Below, one piece after another: positions 25,146 to 34,280 of a DNA stretch of 64,000 bases. Under the pieces are notes generated by a model. It did no database searches and was not told the DNA's origin. It worked only from the letters and a program-made list of their open reading frames with translations. The stretch is from Halanaeroarchaeum sp. HSR-CO (GTDB taxonomy: Archaea; Halobacteriota; Halobacteria; Halobacteriales; Halobacteriaceae), in the NCBI RefSeq assembly GCF_024972755.1, contig NZ_CP087724.1, positions 1,488,001 to 1,552,000 on the forward strand, given 5' to 3'. The first letter of the stretch is position 1. Every line of letters begins with the position of its first letter. Position numbers and translations under genes: made by a program.

Positions 25146-25895
25146 ATGACCTCCCAGCCCGATCGCGAGGACCAGCCGACGCCGTACACGTTCGACGACG
25201 TGAGCGTCGTCATGGGAACCTACAACGAGGAGGCTGCCATCGCCACCGTTCTCCGTGACATCGAGGACGTAACGGACGGTGCAGCCGAGGTGTGCGTCGT
25301 CGACGGCTCTACGGACCGGACCCCGGAGATCGCCCGCGAACACGGTGCGACCGTCATCGAACAGGAACCACAGGGGTACGGCGTGGCCGTCAGCGAGGCC
25401 CTCCGCTCGGCGAATCGGCCAGTCGTCGTCACGACGGATTGTGACGATACGTACCCCATGGAACGTCTCCCCGAGTTTCTCGCTGCCATCAACGACGGTT
25501 ACGACGTCGTCAGCGGTGACCGACTGTACCACGGGGCCGACGCGATGCCGGCCGTCAACCGATACGGGAACATCGCGTTCGCCGTGCTCGCGAGTGTCCT
25601 CATGGGAAAACGTGTCCACGACACGACCACTGGGATGCGCGCGTACCGACGAGAGGTCATCGAGACCATCTCCTGGACGGAGAACACCGGGCTTTCTGCG
25701 GAACTGCTTATCCGTCCACTCATGCGGGGGTACGAGGTCCGCGAACTTCCGATCCAGTATCGTGATCGAAAGGGGACGACGACACTCGATCCCCTCACTG
25801 GCGGTATCGAGATAGCGAAATCCATCGTCAAGGTCGCCCTCGAAGAGCGCCGTAATGGGTCCGGGACGGATAGCTCGATCCCCCGACCAGCGTGA
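25146..25895 (+). CDS. GT2-family dolichyl-phosphate hexosyltransferase-like protein
   Basis: 249 residues with no membrane helices. It is a GT-A fold enzyme: VVMGTYNEEAAIATVL at the N-terminus, VVDGSTDRTPEIARE, the metal-binding acidic motif in VTTDCDDTYP (about residues 97-106), and a later TTTGMRAYRRE acceptor region, as in dolichyl-phosphate mannose/glucose synthases. In haloarchaea such enzymes charge dolichyl phosphate with a sugar for protein N-glycosylation or other surface glycans. It could supply the lipid-linked donor for the GT-C-type protein at 20825. It is monocistronic under box 4. Confidence 0.83.
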   Translation: MTSQPDREDQPTPYTFDDVSVVMGTYNEEAAIATVLRDIEDVTDGAAEVCVVDGSTDRTPEIAREHGATVIEQEPQGYGVAVSEALRSANRPVVVTTDCDDTYPMERLPEFLAAINDGYDVVSGDRLYHGADAMPAVNRYGNIAFAVLASVLMGKRVHDTTTGMRAYRREVIETISWTENTGLSAELLIRPLMRGYEVRELPIQYRDRKGTTTLDPLTGGIEIAKSIVKVALEERRNGSGTDSSIPRPA

Positions 25896-26153
25896 GAATA
25901 GTGACGACGGACCGGTGATTCCGGACCGACGTCGCCTGCGCAGTAGAACTCGCGAAGACCTTGCACGATTACGAGCTAGATTCGTCGGTTTCGCTCCCGG
26001 ATGTTCCGTCGTGATTGTACTCTCCTATCGGAGGTCGAGAGAAAATGCGGCCGACGGTAGTCATCTCGATACGAGAAATTGGCTCCCCGAGCGGCGACGA
26101 GAGTGCGTGGATCGAACGAGATGACTAAGGACGATTCGCGCGAATCAGTACAT

Positions 26154-26636
26154 ATGGAACTCATCGCGGTCGCGGCGGTCGCAGCAAACGGCGTCATCGG
26201 GAAGGACGGTGAGATCCCGTGGGAGAGCATTCCAGAGGACAAGCGCCAGTACCGGGGTCGTATCGAAGACTGGCCGGTGATCCTGGGTCGGCGGACCTTC
26301 GATTCGATGCGCGAGGACCTCCCTGGCTCGGTACAGATCGTCTTGAGTCGATCCGAATCGAACTTCGACGTCGAGTCTGCCCGGCACGCACCCGGCGTCG
26401 AGGAGGCAATTGCTCTCCTCGATCGACTGGATACAGACCGGGCCTACGTCATCGGTGGTGGGGGGATCTACGCCCTCTTTCAACCGGTCGTCGATCGGAT
26501 GGTACTGAGCCGGATCCCGGGCGAGTACGAAGGCGACGCGTACTTTCCCGAGTGGGACGGCGCCGACTGGGAACTGGTCGAACGGACCACGTACGACGAT
26601 TTCGTCCTCGAGGAATGGTATCGGAAGACGGACTAA
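26154..26636 (+). CDS. folA: Dihydrofolate reductase
   Basis: 160 residues from [16 protein letters not shown] (26154). An in-frame ATG at 26121 would add eleven residues not normal for the family. Motifs are [15 protein letters not shown] (substrate and NADPH binding), [18 protein letters not shown] and the cofactor loop [12 protein letters not shown], ending with [10 protein letters not shown]. It reduces dihydrofolate to tetrahydrofolate with NADPH. The length and sequence match the short haloarchaeal DHFRs. It is not adjacent to the other pterin genes (55503-57491). There is about 260 bases of gene-free sequence upstream. Confidence 0.92.
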   Translation: MELIAVAAVAANGVIGKDGEIPWESIPEDKRQYRGRIEDWPVILGRRTFDSMREDLPGSVQIVLSRSESNFDVESARHAPGVEEAIALLDRLDTDRAYVIGGGGIYALFQPVVDRMVLSRIPGEYEGDAYFPEWDGADWELVERTTYDDFVLEEWYRKTD

Positions 26637-26782
26637 CGGACCCATTCGGGTTCGAGTGACCATTCCGCGATGTAGTCTCCGTCGATCGAAGGACTCGCTC
26701 GATTGCACCCGCCGGTCGAAACCCATTGGCGACACCCACTGCCATAAATATATATCTCCCAGGGGTGAGCTATAACGTGAAA

Positions 26783-27277
26783 ATGCTAGATCCAGGCATC
26801 CAAGCACCCGATTTCACCCTTCCAGGGACCGAAACGGAGACCCTCAATGGGGAAAATCAGATATCGAGATATCGACTCTCGGATGCGGTGTCTTCGGGGC
26901 CCGTGGTTCTCACGTTCTATCTCTTCGATTTCCATCCCGAGTGTACCAAAGACGTCTGTGATATCCGTGACTTGCAGTGGCTCGACCTTCTCGAAACCGT
27001 CTCCGCGTTCGCGATTTCCACTGACAAAGTCTTCAGCCACCGGGAATTCGCGGAACGTCATCAGCTCGATTACCCATTGCTCTCAGACAGCGATGGAACC
27101 GTGGCCGAGGCGTACGATGTTCTGTTAGATGAGTTTGCGGACCATCGTCGTATCTCTCAGCGATCCGTCTTCGTCATCGACACCGACCAGATTGTCCGGT
27201 ATAGCTGGATGGCCGAACGCGCAGACGATCACCCGAATTGGCATGCGGTCCACGATGCAGTTCGTGAACTGTTGTGA
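26783..27277 (+). CDS. Peroxiredoxin/redoxin-family protein
   Basis: 164 residues from MLDPGIQAPDFTLPG (26783). It is thioredoxin-fold and AhpC/TSA-like. The usual F(S/T)xVCT motif appears as FHPECTKDVCD, which keeps the peroxidatic cysteine and a second Cys five residues on, like BCP-type peroxiredoxins. Later parts fit (FAISTDKVFSHREFAE, YPLLSDSDGTVAEAYDV, RSVFVIDTDQIVRY). It would reduce peroxides using a thioredoxin-like donor. Its promoter has ATAAATATATA about 30-40 bases upstream. Confidence 0.85.
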   Translation: MLDPGIQAPDFTLPGTETETLNGENQISRYRLSDAVSSGPVVLTFYLFDFHPECTKDVCDIRDLQWLDLLETVSAFAISTDKVFSHREFAERHQLDYPLLSDSDGTVAEAYDVLLDEFADHRRISQRSVFVIDTDQIVRYSWMAERADDHPNWHAVHDAVRELL

Positions 27278-27307
27278 CCCTGGTCCTTCACTGACGAGGC
27301 CATCGGC

Positions 27308-29752
27308 TCACGTGGTGTCCCCATTCCATCGGGCATAGAGTTGGACTGTCGGTGGGAGGACGACCACGGATGCAACGAACGAGTAGAAGACGCTCAGGGC
27401 CATCAGGAAGCCGAAGTTCCCCAGTACGGGAGAAATCGCGAACACGAGTGCGCCGGTACCCAGGGAGGTCGTCGCCATACTCCCCGCGAGGGCTCCACCG
27501 GTCCCCGTCAGCGTGGTCAGAAGTGCCTCCTGGGACCCGGTTGATTCGTCTATCTCGTCGACGTATCGGTGGATGACGTGGACGGAATAGGCGATCCCGA
27601 CACCCATCGAGATCGAGAGGATCGTCGCCGTGACGGCGTTCAGCGCCATTCCCAGCGCTCGCATCGTCGCTAGGAGGACGATCACGGCGACGGCGATCGG
27701 AAAGACGTTGATAAGTCCGAGCATTGCTTTGCCCTCGAGTAGCCAGTACACCACTACGAGGAAGATGCCCGAGAGTACGACGGCCAACACGAGACTCTGA
27801 ATTGACGACTCGTAGATAATCTCGGACACCGCGCCGTAGACGATTGTCTGGCCTGTCGCCGTTGCAGAGTATCTAAATTCGTCACCAAGCATCGACGCAT
27901 CCGCTTCGATCTCTTTTTGAGAAGCATCACTGTCCACGGAGTACGAGATTTTGGCACCACGCCGATCGTCGGTCAGGTACTCTTCGGTCCGGTCGGCATA
28001 CGGCGACGCCGCTAATTCGTCGTAGATCAGGGGCAGGTTTCGATCCGGGATGCCGTTGTCGTTCATGTCGTTACGCTCGACGAGGGCGGCGAACTCGGGA
28101 TTCTGCGCCGCGTAGGAGCGGATGACGGTTACGATGCTCTGTGTCTCTGCTCCACCGTGTGGACCGACGGCAAAGCTATCCGGTGGGTCGTCGTTCGGCG
28201 CCGCGAGCGCCTCGAGCGCGTGACTCTGCTCGAAGGACCCCTGGACGTACAGAACGACCGACTCACTCTCTGCAGTCTCGAAGCGATCTTCGAGGACGTT
28301 GATCGTCCTGGTCATCGTGTACTCGCTGGGGGCGAGCCCTGCAGGGAGGTTCTCGATAGCATCCGGTTGCTCCGATGGCGGAAGGAAATCCTCGGTATCG
28401 AACGTGTTGTCGACGCCAGCCCCGTACCCCGCCGCACCGATCGTGAGCACGACGATCACGAGAACGACGACCAGCGGGGCACGGTTACTGATTCTGGTGG
28501 GGATCGCGAGGATCCGACCGAGGGCCGACTCCTCGCTGGCGATCGGCGTATCGTCGAACTCAGGGACGTTGTATCGTTCCCTGAATCGATCGCTTTCGAT
28601 CTTCGCGGCCGGGAGAAACACGCCGAAGATGAGAAATGTGAACATGATCCCGACACCGGCGGCAAATCCCATGCGCTGGAGGGGTTCGAGGTCCGAGCTG
28701 ATGTTCGCTCCGAACCCGAACGCCGTCGTCACGGCGACGATGACGAACGCGACGAGGAGTTGGCCCAGCGCGATGCGCATCGACGGAATGTGATCCCGAC
28801 CGGTGGCGGTCTCCTCGCGATAGCGATTGATGATGTGGATGCCGAAGTCGACGCCGACCGCCAGTAGCAACACCGGCACGGTTATCATCGTGAGATCGAA
28901 GGAAACGTTCGCGAATCCGAGAAATCCGAACGTCCAGACGATAGTCATCGCGAGGGCGATCAGCCCGAGGACCATGTCGATGGGGTCGCGATAGGCGATC
29001 GCCAGGAATCCAAGAATGAGCACGACCACGATCGGCATGACGAGCGCCAGCGAATCGTCGATGACGTTCATCATCTCGTATTCGACCAGTCCATCGCCGA
29101 AGATGTGGACTGTCCCGGGCGTTCTTTCGGCCATCGACTGTATCTCGAGCTGAATCGATTCCATATCGTCCGCACGCTCAGGGGGCGTATGTGAGACGAC
29201 GGTGATCGATGCCGATGCCGTCCCCTCCCGGGAGTTGAAATCGGTGCTCAGCGTCCGTTCGAACCCGGGTCGCTCGTTCGCGAGCGTTTCGATCACCTGC
29301 TGGAGTTGCGAGTCGCTGGCCTGCTGGATGGCGCGTCGTTGTTCGGCAGGTGTCGTCGCGGTGGGGTCGAGCGCCTGCGCGATCGTCGGTGCTGGGCCCT
29401 GCGCCGAATCCATATACAGATCCTCTCGCTGCTCGATCTGCTCGAGGAGGGTCAGCATCTCGACCAGTGACTGACGGGAGAGTACGTTCTCGCTCTCGTA
29501 GATTAGCTGCGTTGACGCCGTATCGGTCTCGAATGGATCCTGGAACTTCTCGTTGACGTCGTCGAGTGCCTCCTGTTCGGGCGTCCCTTCGACGAACGAG
29601 TCGAGCTGATCGGAGCCCATGGTGACCTGGCCGACACCGGCGGCGAAGACAGCGGTTACAACCAGAAATCCGACGAGTACCGCTCGAGGTCGCTCCGTGA
29701 CGACCACAGCGACCCATCGCACGGCGTCGGAGACCTGGTCGCTCGCCGCCAT
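27308..29752 (-). CDS. RND/MMPL-family exporter
   Basis: 814 residues in two similar halves. In each half one helix is followed by a large outer domain and a five-helix bundle (helices around 25-45, 235-350, 420-440 and 640-800). Typical stretches are LLLAVGVDFGIHIINRYREE in the first half and the equivalent SMGVGIAYSVHVIHRYVDE in the second. Archaeal members (HAE3 type) export lipophilic compounds or lipids, driven by ion gradients. Its gene begins 3 bases after the S-layer-like gene 29756-31369, and both are divergent from a TetR gene, so this is a regulated efflux set. Confidence 0.87.
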   Translation of the reverse strand: MAASDQVSDAVRWVAVVVTERPRAVLVGFLVVTAVFAAGVGQVTMGSDQLDSFVEGTPEQEALDDVNEKFQDPFETDTASTQLIYESENVLSRQSLVEMLTLLEQIEQREDLYMDSAQGPAPTIAQALDPTATTPAEQRRAIQQASDSQLQQVIETLANERPGFERTLSTDFNSREGTASASITVVSHTPPERADDMESIQLEIQSMAERTPGTVHIFGDGLVEYEMMNVIDDSLALVMPIVVVLILGFLAIAYRDPIDMVLGLIALAMTIVWTFGFLGFANVSFDLTMITVPVLLLAVGVDFGIHIINRYREETATGRDHIPSMRIALGQLLVAFVIVAVTTAFGFGANISSDLEPLQRMGFAAGVGIMFTFLIFGVFLPAAKIESDRFRERYNVPEFDDTPIASEESALGRILAIPTRISNRAPLVVVLVIVVLTIGAAGYGAGVDNTFDTEDFLPPSEQPDAIENLPAGLAPSEYTMTRTINVLEDRFETAESESVVLYVQGSFEQSHALEALAAPNDDPPDSFAVGPHGGAETQSIVTVIRSYAAQNPEFAALVERNDMNDNGIPDRNLPLIYDELAASPYADRTEEYLTDDRRGAKISYSVDSDASQKEIEADASMLGDEFRYSATATGQTIVYGAVSEIIYESSIQSLVLAVVLSGIFLVVVYWLLEGKAMLGLINVFPIAVAVIVLLATMRALGMALNAVTATILSISMGVGIAYSVHVIHRYVDEIDESTGSQEALLTTLTGTGGALAGSMATTSLGTGALVFAISPVLGNFGFLMALSVFYSFVASVVVLPPTVQLYARWNGDTT

Positions 29753-29755
29753 CGA

Positions 29756-31369
29756 TCACTGCCTCCGGTACAGGTAGCCTCCGAGCGCGATGATGACGAG
29801 GAGGACGGCGGCCCCGATCAACTCCCACGGTAGACCGGTGTCTTCGGGTTGTGTGACTGTCACCGGGACGGTCACGGTGTTAGAGATCTTCGAGGTTCCG
29901 TCGCTGTCCTCGTATTTCACGTCGAAATCTGCCGGATAGGTCTTCGCGATAGCACTGCCAGCTGCACCCAACTGCAGCGTGACCGTCGCAGACTCGCCGG
30001 GATCCAGGGAACCGATGTACCCCTCGTCTTCGTCGCTGTCGAGCGGGTCGTCCACGAACAGTTTCATGTTGACGTTCGAGACGGGTTCATCTAGTTGGTT
30101 GGTGATCGTCGCCTCGATGGTCTGATCGCTCCCGGCAGGAATCTCGGAGTCGGCCAGCGTCACCGCGAACTGATCGCGTCGTTCTTCGACGGTGGCCTCC
30201 GCATTGACGTCCTCGTACCCCCGTTTCTCTCCGTCTTCGTTACGATACGTGACGGCCATATCGAGGGACCGGTCCGTCGCCTTGCCGGTCGTCGTCACCT
30301 CCAGAGGAAGCACGAATTCGGCGGAGTCACCTGGTTCCAGCGTCCCGATCGCCGCACTGCGTTCAACGGGAACGATCGTTGGAGTCCGATCGGCGTACTC
30401 TATCACGACGTCTTCGACAGTGGCGGGACCGGTATTCGTAATCGTGCCCCTGAGTTCGCCCTCTTCACCGACGCGAAGTGTGGATTCGGCGCTCTCTACC
30501 GAGAATGTCTGCTCGGTCAGGGGACGCACCCCGGCCGACAATCCGCGGTGGACGCCGGGAATGCCGTCCGGATCCGTATACTGTACCGTCCCCGAAAGCG
30601 CGTACTCACGAACGCTCGCCTCCGATTGAACGGCCACGTCGTAGCTGAGTGTCGCGTTCGCATCCGGTTCGAGCGACGCTATCCTGCTGGTCCCGGCCTG
30701 GGATTGACCGAAGAGGAACTTCGAACTCGACGATTCGAGTGTCAGGCGGACGTCTTCTGCGACTTGTGATCCCGTGTTCGCCACGGTGACGTTCATCCGT
30801 CCTCTATCGGCGACCCGAACGTCGGTGTCGACGGATTCGATCTCGAATCGTGGCGCCTCGTCGACGGTGACCTCGACAGTTCGTGTTTCTGTCTCGGTCT
30901 TCTCGCTGATTCGGGTGCTACCCAACCAGACGATGTCCGTGTACGAATACGCGAGTTCGACGTCGATATCGTAGGTTCCGGGTTCCGTTCCTTCGGGGAC
31001 GGTCAGGCCGATCGAGGCGTTGCCGGGTCGATTCGTCGTGACGGTGCCGATGCCCATCTGCCCCGTTTCGACAGATAACGGCCCCTCGGCCTCGGCTTCG
31101 ACCCTGACGTTTCGAGCGGCGGTCACTGCGTCCCGCATCTCGGGTTGTCCGAATCGCATCTCGCCGTCGTTGGTAACCTGCAAGTTGAGTCGTGCGACCT
31201 CACCGGGAACAACCGTGTATTGTGGGAGATGGACGTCGAGGTCCGGTTCGCCCTGGGCCGTTCCCGTTGCCTCGGTCTGGGCGAGACCAACACCAGCGAC
31301 GGCAATCGTCCCCGAGAGGGTGACTAGCACGAGAACCAGGACGGTTATCAGCCGTTTGCTGGTAGTCAT
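29756..31369 (-). CDS. COG1361/NEW3-type S-layer-like exported protein, partner of the RND exporter
   Basis: 537 residues. A signal peptide is followed by three or four Ig-like beta domains, each with the VTNTGSQVAEDVRL / ITNTGPATVEDVVI pattern. The C-terminal membrane anchor is ELIGAAVLLVIIALGGYLYRRQ, preceded by the PEDTGLPW linker. Such proteins sit outside the membrane, anchored by the last helix. The repeated placement of this family beside MMPL exporters in haloarchaea suggests an extracellular accessory to export. The spacing to the exporter is 3 bases. Confidence 0.85.
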   Translation of the reverse strand: MTTSKRLITVLVLVLVTLSGTIAVAGVGLAQTEATGTAQGEPDLDVHLPQYTVVPGEVARLNLQVTNDGEMRFGQPEMRDAVTAARNVRVEAEAEGPLSVETGQMGIGTVTTNRPGNASIGLTVPEGTEPGTYDIDVELAYSYTDIVWLGSTRISEKTETETRTVEVTVDEAPRFEIESVDTDVRVADRGRMNVTVANTGSQVAEDVRLTLESSSSKFLFGQSQAGTSRIASLEPDANATLSYDVAVQSEASVREYALSGTVQYTDPDGIPGVHRGLSAGVRPLTEQTFSVESAESTLRVGEEGELRGTITNTGPATVEDVVIEYADRTPTIVPVERSAAIGTLEPGDSAEFVLPLEVTTTGKATDRSLDMAVTYRNEDGEKRGYEDVNAEATVEERRDQFAVTLADSEIPAGSDQTIEATITNQLDEPVSNVNMKLFVDDPLDSDEDEGYIGSLDPGESATVTLQLGAAGSAIAKTYPADFDVKYEDSDGTSKISNTVTVPVTVTQPEDTGLPWELIGAAVLLVIIALGGYLYRRQ

Positions 31370-31532
31370 CGCTCAGCGCCCCTAGCCACACCGACGGACA
31401 GATCTCTGTGCCGACTCCGCCGACGTATCACTCCTTGATTACTCGTGGGTCGCTGGTTCATGGTCGAAATTGGCATCCAAAAATACAAAATGGTTTCGTT
31501 CATCCATTTCCAATAGCGAGAACAATGACCGA

Positions 31533-31548
31533 CGTTCATGCAGGAACG
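31533..31548. promoter_or_regulatory. Candidate TetR operator
   Basis: CGTTC-ATGCAG-GAACG, an inverted repeat 18 bases ahead of the TetR start at 31566, inside the 196-base divergent region shared with the exporter operon. Its position fits autorepression and control of the exporter. It is shorter than many TetR sites, so other bases in the region may matter. Confidence 0.4.
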
Positions 31549-31565
31549 AACGGAACGGAGGGACG

Positions 31566-32177
31566 ATGAAGGGGTTCTCCGACGAGGAACGAACGCAGAT
31601 CCGTGCAGATCTCATCGTCGCCGGCCGGGACCTGTTCACGACGATGGGCCTCGAGCGAACCCGTGTGAAGGATATCACCGACGAGGTCGGCATCGGGACC
31701 AGTACCTTCTATCAATTCTTCGATTCGAAGGGGACGCTGTATCTCACCGTGTTGAACGACGAGGTCGACCGCATCGCCCGGGAGTACGAAGGGGTCCTGG
31801 AGGACGCCCCAGACCTTCGAACCGAGGTCCACCACGGTCTCGACGCCCTCTTCGAGGAGTTGGAGACGAATCCACTGTTCTACCGGGCGGTCGTCGAGAA
31901 CGAACATCAGCAGTTGCTTCGGCACCTGTCGCCGGAGCAGCAACGAGAGAACTTCCCCGGGCGGGCGGACTCCCTCATGACGTTGGCAGAGCGGTGGACA
32001 CGTCGATCCAACTTTCGACTCGACGACCCAGAAGCAGTGGTCGACCTGTTGCGCATGCTCTCACAGACCGTCCGCATGCGAGAGCAATTCGAGACGCTCA
32101 GTTCCGTCGAAGAGTACGAGAATGCCCGAGACGTATTAATCGACACGCTCGTTTTCGGACTTGTCGAATCCGAGTGA
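31566..32177 (+). CDS. TetR-family transcriptional regulator
   Basis: 203 residues from the ATG at 31566 (MKGFSDEERTQIRA). The longer frame from 31470 crosses the probable promoter. The N-terminal helix-turn-helix reads LIVAGRDLFTTMGLERTRV / DITDEVGIGTSTFYQFFDSKGTLY, a near-standard TetR signature. The C-terminal ligand domain is about 140 residues. It is divergent from the S-layer-like/RND operon and most probably represses it until a ligand binds. Confidence 0.88.
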   Translation: MKGFSDEERTQIRADLIVAGRDLFTTMGLERTRVKDITDEVGIGTSTFYQFFDSKGTLYLTVLNDEVDRIAREYEGVLEDAPDLRTEVHHGLDALFEELETNPLFYRAVVENEHQQLLRHLSPEQQRENFPGRADSLMTLAERWTRRSNFRLDDPEAVVDLLRMLSQTVRMREQFETLSSVEEYENARDVLIDTLVFGLVESE

Positions 32178-32353
32178 GTCCCTACTCATTGATTTGCCTG
32201 ATCGCAGGATACTCCTATCGGGTTCGACGAACGAGGCCCACGAGAAAGGACCCGAACGCGAGTATCCGCTGCGTATCTCGAACTGTCGCTCGTGCAGTGC
32301 GAACACTGCAGACGCGGCGACGAGACCGCGTAATCGGTATCACGGTCGGCGTT

Positions 32354-32959
32354 TCAAAGCAGTGACGGATCGACCTGTTGGCCGACGATCAATAGACTCC
32401 CGAGGAGCAACAGCACCGCAACCGGGACCAACAACTGAAACCCGGTGATGAGAGTCGACCCCGCCTGGACGCCGAACACGAGCAGAATCGTCGGTCCACA
32501 GCACGCGGCGCCGGACAGCAGTGCCGGAATGCCTCCCAGGACGCCCGTCGACGATTCGAGACCACACGCTCGCGGTTGCACGAAGCCGAGATACGTGAGT
32601 GCGACGTTCCCCGCGACGAGACCCGCGAGGAGGATGGCGACGAGTGCATTGCCCGGTGAGAACAGATACACCACTGGGCCGATGGAGACGACGGCAATCG
32701 CAGCGAATCGGAAGAACCCTACCCTGGCGAACACACGGGAGAGGTCCTCTGCAACGCGGATCGTAAACGGTTCCCATCCTCCGGACAGTGTCGACAGATC
32801 ACCGACCGTGACGAGATAGACGACGAGATACACGGACCCACTGACGAGGAACACAGCTCGGGAATCTCGTCGAGATGCCGCGACGGCGAGTGCCGCAACC
32901 GTCTTGGTATAGATTCCCGATTCGGAATACTCTATTCTTGCCTGGTCGTGGTCAGTCAT
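32354..32959 (-). CDS. Membrane protein with CCGP motif, coupled to DUF3179 gene
   Basis: 201 residues from the ATG at 32959 (MTDHDQARIEYSES). About five helices (around 38-52, 78-96, 101-120, 138-160 and 168-188). The segment SGAACCGPTILLVFG, a cysteine pair followed by Gly-Pro at the start of a helix, recalls small metal or thiol transport proteins of the MerT/MerC kind, but no homology is claimed. Its start overlaps the last eight bases of the DUF3179 gene upstream, so the two are translated together. Confidence 0.6.
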   Translation of the reverse strand: MTDHDQARIEYSESGIYTKTVAALAVAASRRDSRAVFLVSGSVYLVVYLVTVGDLSTLSGGWEPFTIRVAEDLSRVFARVGFFRFAAIAVVSIGPVVYLFSPGNALVAILLAGLVAGNVALTYLGFVQPRACGLESSTGVLGGIPALLSGAACCGPTILLVFGVQAGSTLITGFQLLVPVAVLLLLGSLLIVGQQVDPSLL

Positions 32960-34085
32960 AGAGGGTCGTCTCTGGATAGAATCCGCTCCACGCGAACCAC
33001 ATCGCATCGAACGCGAGAGTCCGTTCCAGTGGGAGCTCGGCAGCGGTGAACGAATCTTCGGACTCGGCCACGAACGTGTCATCACGAACCTCGAATTGCG
33101 CCCGCGATGGATTCTCGTAGACGTATCCCGTGTCCAGGTGCGGGTCGTACGTCGCGACTAACTGGGACCCTCCCCGGTTCCCTTCGATACGCCTACCCTC
33201 CCGAAGCGCGTTCTTCTCGAAGGCAGCCGCACCATCGGCTGCTCGCGTGCCGATGACCACGGTCTTGGGCGGGAGACGGTCGTCCTCGCCCCACGAGACG
33301 AACAGTGGAGTCGAATCGGGTTCGTAGTAGCCCCGGCGTGGATTATACGACCCGTAGGGATCGCTCCCATACCGTTGTGCGAAGCCCGTCTCTCTGGAGA
33401 GGACTTTCGTGTGGGGATGGACAGTCGACCATCGCTCCCACGTCGTCCAGACGACTCTGAATTCCCGTAGCGACCGTATCGGGGGGCTTTCGTTCCACGG
33501 GCCCGGGATGGCCGTCGCCAACACCTGTGGCCACCAGGTCTCGGTCGCGCGATCGTACATGATCAGATTGTTGTTCACGAGACGTCCCGAGACGCCGAAG
33601 GTCGTCTCGCCGCGCGCGAACCCCATCGCTGTGCCCGTCAAGGGACAGTACGTGACGCTCACCGGCGTCCCATCGACGACGTCGTTACAGATCTCGTGCC
33701 AGACGAGGATCGACTGGGGATAGGCCTTCGTCTCGGTCCCCGTCGCGAGACCAAAAACTGGATCGCTGGGATCGATCCAGTCGGATGCTTCGTCGGTGGC
33801 GACGAACGCTGGGCTGTCGATCGACGGGATGCCGTCCTTCGGTGGACCGCCCGATACGGCCCGGTCTCGAAGCGATGACGGTTCTCCTGGGAGCGGTAAT
33901 CGGTCCTGGGCAGTCGGTGGACCGCCCGGGTTCCCTTTCGGTGGCTCACCATCCAGTCCGGTTCCGTCATCCGGGGTGGTCGAAGACGGGTTCACTGCAC
34001 CACCGACTGGTCCCCGACCGAGACAACCAGCGAGTGACGCGACACCGGCAGCGAGGACTGCTCTCCGGGTCACATATTGTGTCAT
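32952..34085 (-). CDS. DUF3179-family lipoprotein
   Basis: 377 residues. The signal is MTQYVTRRAVLAAGVASLAGC, a Tat-type signal with lipobox at Cys21. The mature protein has the DUF3179 features: SDPVFGL near the start, then SILVWHEICNDVVDG, VTYCPLTGTAMGF, MYDRATETWWPQ, and a histidine in THTKVLSRETG-like context (VHPHTKVLSRETG). The conserved Cys and His residues suggest a metal site, but the family's reaction is not established. It shares an operon with the overlapping CCGP membrane protein. Confidence 0.8.
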   Translation of the reverse strand: MTQYVTRRAVLAAGVASLAGCLGRGPVGGAVNPSSTTPDDGTGLDGEPPKGNPGGPPTAQDRLPLPGEPSSLRDRAVSGGPPKDGIPSIDSPAFVATDEASDWIDPSDPVFGLATGTETKAYPQSILVWHEICNDVVDGTPVSVTYCPLTGTAMGFARGETTFGVSGRLVNNNLIMYDRATETWWPQVLATAIPGPWNESPPIRSLREFRVVWTTWERWSTVHPHTKVLSRETGFAQRYGSDPYGSYNPRRGYYEPDSTPLFVSWGEDDRLPPKTVVIGTRAADGAAAFEKNALREGRRIEGNRGGSQLVATYDPHLDTGYVYENPSRAQFEVRDDTFVAESEDSFTAAELPLERTLAFDAMWFAWSGFYPETTLYD

Positions 34086-34280
34086 GACTTATCATAGATC
34101 GCTGACAGCCAAAAGCACGCGCTAACCCACACGTTACTCCATCTGGGGTCGGTACTCGAACCCGTCCTGGCCCATCACCGGTGACCATCTGTCTGTGACT
34201 GAGGTCACACGGGATGTGTGACCGCCCCCCACGAAAGAGGAATCGTCTCCCCAAATCGATCTGGCCGGTTGCTGGATGCC

